DNA of 6,821 nt from Ilumatobacteraceae bacterium (GTDB taxonomy: Bacteria; Actinomycetota; Acidimicrobiia; Acidimicrobiales; Ilumatobacteraceae). The notes beneath the pieces are model-generated. The model made no database searches. It saw only the letters and a list, made by a program, of their open reading frames with translations, and was not told the origin of the DNA. The position numbers and the translations under genes are program-made. Shown in pieces: positions 1-5,133 of the stretch. The stretch spans positions 1 through 6,821 of the forward strand of contig JANRBC010000046.1 of assembly GCA_030727685.1 (NCBI GenBank), given 5' to 3'. The stretch's first letter is position 1, and every line of letters begins with the position of its first letter.

Positions 1-28
1 GCATCGCGACGAAGGCGAATAGTTGAGG

Positions 29-48
29 CTAATTGTTCTAAAAATTAG
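29..48. repeat. Small AT-rich inverted repeat over the amidase stop codon
   Basis: CTAATT at 29-34 is the exact reverse complement of AATTAG at 43-48, with an 8-nt loop between. The amidase stop codon (TAA on the minus strand, 47-45) lies inside the right arm. The stem has only one G-C pair and is not followed by a clear T tract in the amidase direction, so it is a poor candidate for an intrinsic terminator. The remaining edge sequence (1-28) is too short to assign; all three plus frames are open from the window edge to a stop within 48 bases, so the tail of a convergent gene is possible but unsupported. Confidence 0.3.
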
Positions 49-1427
49 GGGGAGGTGAGGGGCCAGGGGTTGGTGCGTTCGAGGGCGAGGGCGAGGTCGA
101 GCAGCACTGGTTCTTCGAAGTGGCGAGCCATGATCTGCATGCCGACTGGCAGTCCGTCGACGAAACCAACCGGCACCGAGATGCCGGGGTTGCCATAAAT
201 ATTTGCCGGAAACGTCAGCACGCCGTTGTTGCCCGCGCCCGCGACAATGCCACCGAAAGTATCGGGCAGCGGACCTTCAGCGTTGAACGCAATATCAGGG
301 TTGCTCGCCGTGATTATCAAATCGACTTCGCTAAAAATTTGTGCCATGCGATTGTTTAGGTCGATACGTCGCTTTTCGAATTTGCCGCGCGCCTCTGTGC
401 CATACATGTTCTCTGTGCGCGAAACGCCGTAGCGAATCTCGGGCGTGAGTTGATCGGCGCATGCCGGCCATTGATCGCCGAGTTGAAATTGAATCGCCGC
501 CATTCCGGTTATCGACCAGGCCGCGCCGAGTCGAGGTAGCGACATATCGACCGAATCGCGACGCTTCAGGTCAGCAACTTTGATCAAATTCTCTGCGGCA
601 TTTTCGATAACTTGCCACATCGCCGGCGAAACAACACCGCCACCAAAATTCGAAACGACCGCGACACGCAAACCCGAAGTTGCAATCGTGCCGAGGCCGG
701 CTTCCCATCCTGAAACGCGAGGCAAACTCAGCGGGTCGTGTGCTTCGTGACCGTTGGCAACATCAAACCATCGCGCGGTGTCACGCACACTGCGCGACAA
801 GCAACCGATCACAGTCGTTAAGTTTCCGTTCGACGCACCGGGCCCGCGCGGAATGCGACCGAACGTTGCTTTTAATCCGACCAAACCCGTGAAGCCAGCC
901 GGTATTCGAATTGATCCGCCACCATCGCCACCAGTTGCCAAACTCACTAGACCACCAGCGACTGCCGATGCACTGCCACCCGATGACCCACCAGGGGTAT
1001 GACCATGTTTCCACGGATTTTGAGTTGCGCCGTGCAAAACTGTCCGCGTTAAATTGACGCCGCCGAATTCGCTGGCGTTTGTCTGCCCGATTCGCACGGC
1101 GCCGCCGACACGGCAAATTCGATTCACTTGTGTGTCGGTTGTTGTCGCGCGCCGATCTTTAAACACCATGCACGCTTCGGTGTCGGGCCAGCCTGCAACT
1201 GAGTCGAGTTCTTTAACGCCGAACGGCACACCACCAAATGGCAAAGAAATGTCGGCGTTTTTTGCGTCGCGCTCGGCGGCGTCACGATCGAGGTAGCAAA
1301 ACGCATTTAAGTTGCTCGCGTCGATTGCGGCAAATGTTGCTTGCAATTCTTCGGCAGGCGAGCGCTCGCCACTGCGAAACGCTTCGACGAGCGAAACCGC
1401 GTCACCGCGCCATGGGACATCTGCCAT
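45..1427 (-). CDS. Amidase-signature family hydrolase (stand-alone amidase)
   Basis: A 460-residue serine hydrolase of the amidase signature (AS) family, which cleaves C-N amide bonds; probably cytoplasmic, as no signal peptide is visible. The Ser-cisSer-Lys triad can be placed: Lys72 in PFGVKELD, cis-Ser148 in the GGSSGGSA loop (146-153), and nucleophile Ser172 in GGDGGGSIRIPA. The 24-residue spacing between the two serines matches FAAH and malonamidase E2 as I recall them. The C-terminal block GNPGISVPVG...GLPVGMQI is also typical, and the length is normal for the family. The start is forced: an in-frame TAG lies at 1439-1437, four codons upstream. There is no Shine-Dalgarno, which fits leaderless translation. 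GatA of the Glu-tRNA(Gln) amidotransferase belongs to this family, but no gatB or gatC is nearby and the N-terminus looks like a free-standing amidase. The substrate cannot be told from sequence. It is transcribed divergently from the thioesterase/ABC operon. Confidence 0.93.
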   Translation of the reverse strand: MADVPWRGDAVSLVEAFRSGERSPAEELQATFAAIDASNLNAFCYLDRDAAERDAKNADISLPFGGVPFGVKELDSVAGWPDTEACMVFKDRRATTTDTQVNRICRVGGAVRIGQTNASEFGGVNLTRTVLHGATQNPWKHGHTPGGSSGGSASAVAGGLVSLATGGDGGGSIRIPAGFTGLVGLKATFGRIPRGPGASNGNLTTVIGCLSRSVRDTARWFDVANGHEAHDPLSLPRVSGWEAGLGTIATSGLRVAVVSNFGGGVVSPAMWQVIENAAENLIKVADLKRRDSVDMSLPRLGAAWSITGMAAIQFQLGDQWPACADQLTPEIRYGVSRTENMYGTEARGKFEKRRIDLNNRMAQIFSEVDLIITASNPDIAFNAEGPLPDTFGGIVAGAGNNGVLTFPANIYGNPGISVPVGFVDGLPVGMQIMARHFEEPVLLDLALALERTNPWPLTSP

Positions 1428-1433
1428 ATAGCA

Positions 1434-1462
1434 AAACTAGTCTGCGGCGTGACACGAATCAG
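1434..1462 (-). promoter_or_regulatory. Candidate leaderless promoter of the amidase
   Basis: On the minus strand a -10-like TAGTTT (1439-1434, fits TAnnnT) ends 6 nt before the ATG at 1427. Transcription would therefore begin at or next to the start codon. No purine-rich ribosome binding site lies between them. The best -35 match at 17 nt spacing is CTGATT (1462-1457), only 3 of 6 to TTGACA, so the -35 is weak. The palindrome ACTAGT (1436-1441) overlaps the -10. This is called by eye only. Confidence 0.4.
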
Positions 1463-1484
1463 GGGGTGAGTGGCGTTCGACGAG

Positions 1485-1512
1485 TCGGCAACTGGTCTTA
1501 ACTAATTAGAGT
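1485..1512 (+). promoter_or_regulatory. Candidate leaderless promoter of the thioesterase-ABC operon
   Basis: TAGAGT (1507-1512, fits TAnnnT) ends exactly 6 nt before the GTG at 1519, placing the expected transcription start at or near the start codon. A -35-like TCGGCA (1485-1490) matches TTGACA at 4 of 6 positions with a 16-nt spacer. The purine run GAAGAG (1513-1518) abuts the GTG and is too close to be a conventional Shine-Dalgarno. Any promoter for the four-gene operon should lie here, because the downstream gaps are only 1-3 nt. Confidence 0.4.
1502..1509. promoter_or_regulatory. CTAATTAG palindrome overlapping the operon -10, possible operator
   Basis: CTAATTAG is a perfect 8-bp palindrome that overlaps the left end of the proposed -10 (1507-1512). 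A second inverted repeat, CGAC-GA-GTCG (1478-1487), lies between the two promoters. Both are short enough to arise by chance. No regulator gene is present in the window, so an operator role is only a suggestion. Confidence 0.2.
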
Positions 1513-1518
1513 GAAGAG

Positions 1519-2319
1519 GTGGATAGTCGCAGTTTTCTCGGTTTAAATCGCATCGGCGAGACCACAACTTTTGAAATGCCAGTCGATATTCGCATCTCGA
1601 CGGGCGGTTCGTTCTTATTTGGCGGCGCGGGCCTCGGCGCGTGCATCAGCGCACTTGAAACCGTTTCGCAGCGCAACCTCGTTTGGGCGACGGCACAATA
1701 TTTGTCGTTCGCCAGAACCAACGAACTCGTGACCATCGATGTCACGCTCGTTGTAAATGGCCCGCAAATTACGCAAGGTCGCGCGGTTGCTCGTGTTGGC
1801 GACCGAGAAATTCTCACCGTCAACGCCGCACTTGGTGATCGCAACTTCGAAGCAGCTGGTCAGTTCGCAAAAATGCCCCAAGCGCCATCGCCCGAGCAAA
1901 CACCGGCGCGTCAACATATTCACGATTCGCCTGGCACAATTCACGACTCGTTGCAACAACGTGTTGTCAAAGGTCGATCACTCGCACAACTCGACGGTTC
2001 GCTGAGCGATGGCAATGTTGTGATGTGGGCGCACATTCCTGCATTGATTGAAGATGTCGATGCAACAGCGCTCGGCATTCTCGGCGACTTCGTGCCGATG
2101 GCGATCGGTCAGGCGTTGGGGTTGGCCGCGGGTGGCAACAGCCTCGACAACACGATCCGCATTGTCAAACTTGTGCCAACAAAATGGGTATTGCTTGACA
2201 TATATATAGACGCGATTGATCGCGGTTTTGGGCACGGCCGCGTGAATATGTTTGCCGAAGATGGCACGTTGATGGCAACGGCCAGTCAGAGTTGCAAAGC
2301 ACGAAAGTGGAAGAATTAA
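1519..2319 (+). CDS. Acyl-CoA thioesterase, TesB-like double-hotdog protein
   Basis: A 266-residue protein that should hydrolyse acyl-CoA thioesters to free acid and CoA in the cytoplasm. It has two hotdog halves: an N-terminal one (about 8-110) with STGGSFLFGGAGLGA near the start of the long helix, and a C-terminal one (about 145-262). A motif-based comparison with E. coli TesB (recalled triad Asp204/Thr228/Gln278) suggests Asp190 in GDFVPMA, Ser208 in NSLDNTIR and Gln257 in TASQSC as catalytic residues, with similar spacing. The Pro- and Gln-rich stretch at about 119-133 looks like the interdomain linker. Length fits the actinobacterial 4HBT_3-type thioesterases. The start is GTG; an in-frame TAG at 1507-1509 rules out anything earlier, and the family's N-terminal FLGL motif would be lost with Met20. 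It is first gene of the operon; the next gene begins after one CCC codon in the same frame. Chain length and physiological substrate are unknown. Confidence 0.85.
   Translation: MDSRSFLGLNRIGETTTFEMPVDIRISTGGSFLFGGAGLGACISALETVSQRNLVWATAQYLSFARTNELVTIDVTLVVNGPQITQGRAVARVGDREILTVNAALGDRNFEAAGQFAKMPQAPSPEQTPARQHIHDSPGTIHDSLQQRVVKGRSLAQLDGSLSDGNVVMWAHIPALIEDVDATALGILGDFVPMAIGQALGLAAGGNSLDNTIRIVKLVPTKWVLLDIYIDAIDRGFGHGRVNMFAEDGTLMATASQSCKARKWKN
2309..2313 (+). promoter_or_regulatory. Shine-Dalgarno for the LLM oxidoreductase, deciding the GTG start
   Basis: GGAAG inside the last codons of the thioesterase lies 9 nt before the GTG at 2323. This supports that start over the in-frame ATG at 2341 (Met7), for which no purine tract is well placed. 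It is the clearest ribosome binding site in the operon. Confidence 0.55.
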
Positions 2320-2322
2320 CCC

Positions 2323-3312
2323 GTGCAACAACGACCCGGAATGACAGTGCCGTTGCCCGGCCACTTGCACGCGCAGCGCGAAAATTATAAAAAACTTGCG
2401 GATCTCGGGTACACCGACATTTGGTCAGCAGAAGCCGATGGCGCCGATGCTTTCACGCCACTGGCAATGGCTGCCGCATGGGAGCCGCGATTGCGACTCG
2501 GCACTGCGATCGTGCCGGCGTATACGCGCTCACCGGCATTGATGGCCCAAAGTGTGGCGACGATGGCTGATGCAGCGCCCGGAAGATTTGCAATCGGTAT
2601 CGGTTCGTCGAGCAACGTGATCATTGAAAAATGGAATGCGATTCCGTTTGTTGAGCCGTATAAAAAAGTTCGCGATGTTGTGAGATTTTTGCAAGATGCA
2701 TTGACTGGCGAGAAAATTACAAAGCAATACGACACTTTCAAGATTGACGGGTTTCGCCTCGGCATTCGCCCTGAAGTGAAGCCACAAATCTTGGTCGCCG
2801 CGTTGCGTGAAGGCATGTTGAAACTTGCAGGTCGCGAAGCCGACGGTGCGATCATCAACTGGTTGTCGGCAGACGATGTAACTAAAGTCGCCGCAGTTGT
2901 CAACGAAGCAGCAAAAAAATCACAAAACCCGGGTGAGCGCGAAATTGTCGCACGAATTTTTGTTTGTCCGAGTGAGAACGCTGATTTGGTTCGCGAATCG
3001 GCGAAGCGTTTGATCGCGGCTTATTTAACCGTGCCTGTTTACGCCGAGTTTCACAAGTGGCTCGGCCGCGGTGAGATGTTGCAACCAATGTGGGACCTCT
3101 GGAAGGCGGGTGACCGCAAAGGTGCACTCGCAGCCATACCCAACGAAGTTGTTGATCAATTGTTTGTGCATGGCAGTGCCGAAAAGTGCCGTGAGACGAT
3201 CAAAAAATATTTTGATAATGGCGTGACGACTTCATCGCTGGCGATCGTGGCTTTCGACCCCGAGGTCGATTTCTGGCAGTGCGCTGAGACTCTTTCTCCG
3301 AGCGCGAATTAG
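2323..3312 (+). CDS. LLM-class flavin/F420-dependent oxidoreductase (Rv3093c-like)
   Basis: A 329-residue TIM-barrel enzyme of the bacterial luciferase-like superfamily, expected to transfer hydride using coenzyme F420 or FMN in the cytoplasm. Supporting features are the N-terminal barrel strand and helix (LADLGYTDIWSAEADG, about 25-40), the RLRLGTAIVPAYTRSPALMA segment (56-75), GRFAIGIGSSS (88-97) followed by WN at 104-105, and the ALREGMLKLAGREADGAIIN block (160-179). The combination resembles the 'probable F420-dependent oxidoreductase, Rv3093c family'; the F420 assignment is by family resemblance, not by a proven binding residue. Translation starts at GTG, preceded by the thioesterase stop and a single CCC codon in the same frame, so no earlier start exists. 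The gene ends 2 nt before the first ABC half. Co-transcription with a thioesterase and an exporter suggests a role on the same pathway, but the substrate is not evident. Confidence 0.85.
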   Translation: MQQRPGMTVPLPGHLHAQRENYKKLADLGYTDIWSAEADGADAFTPLAMAAAWEPRLRLGTAIVPAYTRSPALMAQSVATMADAAPGRFAIGIGSSSNVIIEKWNAIPFVEPYKKVRDVVRFLQDALTGEKITKQYDTFKIDGFRLGIRPEVKPQILVAALREGMLKLAGREADGAIINWLSADDVTKVAAVVNEAAKKSQNPGEREIVARIFVCPSENADLVRESAKRLIAAYLTVPVYAEFHKWLGRGEMLQPMWDLWKAGDRKGALAAIPNEVVDQLFVHGSAEKCRETIKKYFDNGVTTSSLAIVAFDPEVDFWQCAETLSPSAN

Positions 3313-3314
3313 TT

Positions 3315-5132
3315 ATGTCGGTGAGCGAAACAGACTCAGAGGTATCGGCGCGTCTCGAATTTGAACAAACCCAACGCAGTGAAGGCTGGAAACTTCTTCG
3401 CGGTTTTTTGCGCGATCAGCGTCGCAATTTAATTATCGGTGGGCTCATTGGCACGTCTTGGGCAGCGTTCAAAGTTGCAATTCCGCAAGTTACAAAACTG
3501 GCGATCAACGATGGCATCGAAAAGAACGGCCCGTTATTGAAATGGTCGTTGATAATCGCTGGTCTCGGTGTGCTCACCGGCATTTTGTCTGGGTTTCGTC
3601 GTTATGTTGCATTTCGTGAAAGCCGTTGGGCTGAAACCCTGTTGCGCGAACGACTATTTGGTCATGTTCTCGATCTAAATATTGGTTATCACGACAAGGC
3701 GCAAACTGGTCAGTTGATGAGTCGCGCTTCAAGCGACTTGATGCAAATTCAGGGATTCATTGTGATGATTCCGATCACGATGTCGAACGTGATTCAAATA
3801 GTTGCCGTCGCGACGATCTTGTTCATCACCGATCCGATTTTGGCGATCGTGGCGATGGCGCCGTTGCCATTCGTCAATCTCTCGGCGCGCCGATTTAGCA
3901 ATCGCATTCATCCGGCATCGCTTGCTGTGCAGGCAGAACAGGCACAACTTGCCAACGTCGTTGAAGAGTCAGTTGCGGGCGTGCGTGTTGTCAAAGGTTT
4001 TGGCGCCGAGCAAGTGCAGTTCGACAAACTTTCAAAAGAAGCCGACGATATTTATGCCGAGTCGATGAAGGCCGCGAAGATTCGCAGCAACTTTATGCCG
4101 GCGATCGATATTTTGCCTGCGCTCGGCGCAGTCGGCGTGCTCGGCGTCGGCGGTCATCGAGTTTTGTCGGGTCAAATCTCAATCGGCGATTTGGTTGCGT
4201 TCAATGTCTATCTCACGCTTTTGGTGTGGCCGTTGCGCAACGTCGGCATGATCATCGCCCTTGGTCAGCGCGCAGCGTCGGCGCTTGTGCGCATTCACGA
4301 AGTTTTGTCGACCAGTTCTGAAATTGTCGACCCGCCAACTGCGCGTGATTTGCCATCGCAAAACGGCAAACAACTTGGTGCGGTCAAGTTCGACCACGTG
4401 CAGTTTGGCTATGACGCCGAGCGACCTGTGCTTAAGAATTTTAATCTTGAAATCGCCGCGGGCGAGTCGATTGCAATTGTCGGCGCGACTGCGTCGGGCA
4501 AGTCGACTGTCGCGCGGTTGTTGTTGCGTTTTTATGACACCAACAGTGGTCACGTCTTCTTAGACGGTGTTGATGTTCGCAAACTCAAAATACGAGAATT
4601 GCGCCAACAAATCGGTGTCGTTTTTGAAGACACAGTGTTGTTTAACGATTCAGTGAAGGCAAACATCTCGTTCGCCAAGCCGAATGCGGCGCAAGCCGAC
4701 CTAGAGCGAGCGGCGAAACTTGCTGGCGCCCACGAATTTATTTTGCAGTTGCCAAACGGCTACGACACGGTGATCGGCGAGCGGGGCTTTTCGCTTTCTG
4801 GTGGTCAGCGCCAACGCATCGCGATTGCGCGCGCGATCATTTCTGACCCACGAGTTTTGGTGCTTGACGACGCGACAAGCGCGGTCGACCCAAGCAAAGA
4901 AGGCGAAATTCGCGATGCGATGCGCACGGTGATGTCGGGTCGCACCACGATTGTGATTGCTCATCGTCCGGGCACCATCGCCTTGGCCTCACGAGTTGTG
5001 TTCATCGATAACCAAACAGTTGCCGCGATCGGCAAACACGAAGAACTAGTGGCGACAAATGCTCGCTATCGCGAAGTGCTCGCAAGCATGCAAGAAGCCA
5101 AAACCGAGACTGAGAAAGTGGCGGCTAAATAA
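3315..5132 (+). CDS. ABC exporter half-transporter, degenerate-NBD subunit
   Basis: A 605-residue type IV (ABCB-like) half-transporter with a membrane domain followed by an ATPase domain. Six membrane segments are visible at about 38-58, 76-95, 144-163, 164-186, 262-280 and 288-312. The NBD has A-loop Tyr366, Walker A GATASGKST (390-398), an intact LSGGQ (494-498), Walker B LVLDD (Asp518) and H-loop His550. Two key residues are altered: the Q-loop Gln is Glu438 (VVFEDT), and the catalytic Glu after Walker B is Asp519. This is the pattern of the degenerate subunit of heterodimeric exporters such as TM287/288; its intact LSGGQ would complete the partner's active site. ATG lies 2 nt after the previous stop with no strong Shine-Dalgarno, so translational coupling is likely. 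Charged N- and C-terminal tails flank the core. The cargo (lipid, drug or peptide) cannot be inferred; there is no peptidase domain. Confidence 0.93.
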   Translation: MSVSETDSEVSARLEFEQTQRSEGWKLLRGFLRDQRRNLIIGGLIGTSWAAFKVAIPQVTKLAINDGIEKNGPLLKWSLIIAGLGVLTGILSGFRRYVAFRESRWAETLLRERLFGHVLDLNIGYHDKAQTGQLMSRASSDLMQIQGFIVMIPITMSNVIQIVAVATILFITDPILAIVAMAPLPFVNLSARRFSNRIHPASLAVQAEQAQLANVVEESVAGVRVVKGFGAEQVQFDKLSKEADDIYAESMKAAKIRSNFMPAIDILPALGAVGVLGVGGHRVLSGQISIGDLVAFNVYLTLLVWPLRNVGMIIALGQRAASALVRIHEVLSTSSEIVDPPTARDLPSQNGKQLGAVKFDHVQFGYDAERPVLKNFNLEIAAGESIAIVGATASGKSTVARLLLRFYDTNSGHVFLDGVDVRKLKIRELRQQIGVVFEDTVLFNDSVKANISFAKPNAAQADLERAAKLAGAHEFILQLPNGYDTVIGERGFSLSGGQRQRIAIARAIISDPRVLVLDDATSAVDPSKEGEIRDAMRTVMSGRTTIVIAHRPGTIALASRVVFIDNQTVAAIGKHEELVATNARYREVLASMQEAKTETEKVAAK

Positions 5133-5133
5133 C

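Noticed and set aside
1..44. Tail of a convergent gene at the left edge
   Set aside because: All plus frames hit a stop within 48 bases, and the few residues visible in any of them cannot be recognised.
81..101. GAGGGC tandem repeat (two copies plus a variant)
   Set aside because: It encodes the conserved Leu/Ala-rich C-terminal helix of the amidase and is too short to be a meaningful repeat array.
45..1427. Reading the amidase as GatA of the tRNA amidotransferase
   Set aside because: No gatB or gatC is adjacent, and the residues around the conserved core look like a general stand-alone amidase.
2195..2210. TTGACATATATATAGA, which resembles promoter elements ahead of the oxidoreductase
   Set aside because: The -35-like and -10-like parts are adjacent with no spacer, so they cannot form a sigma-70 promoter. 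The stretch encodes LLDIYIDA inside a conserved part of the thioesterase.
1978..2370. Minus-strand open frame spanning the thioesterase/oxidoreductase junction, and similar ones at 4179-4553 and 5125-5487
   Set aside because: All are antisense to clear coding sequence, and their translations are rich in Arg, His, Asn or Gln with no recognisable domain. They are shadow frames.
2385..2903. A 172-codon open frame on the minus strand inside the LLM oxidoreductase gene
   Set aside because: It is fully antisense to a well-recognised gene, has no family-like motifs and no promoter or ribosome binding site; it follows from codon bias in the real frame.
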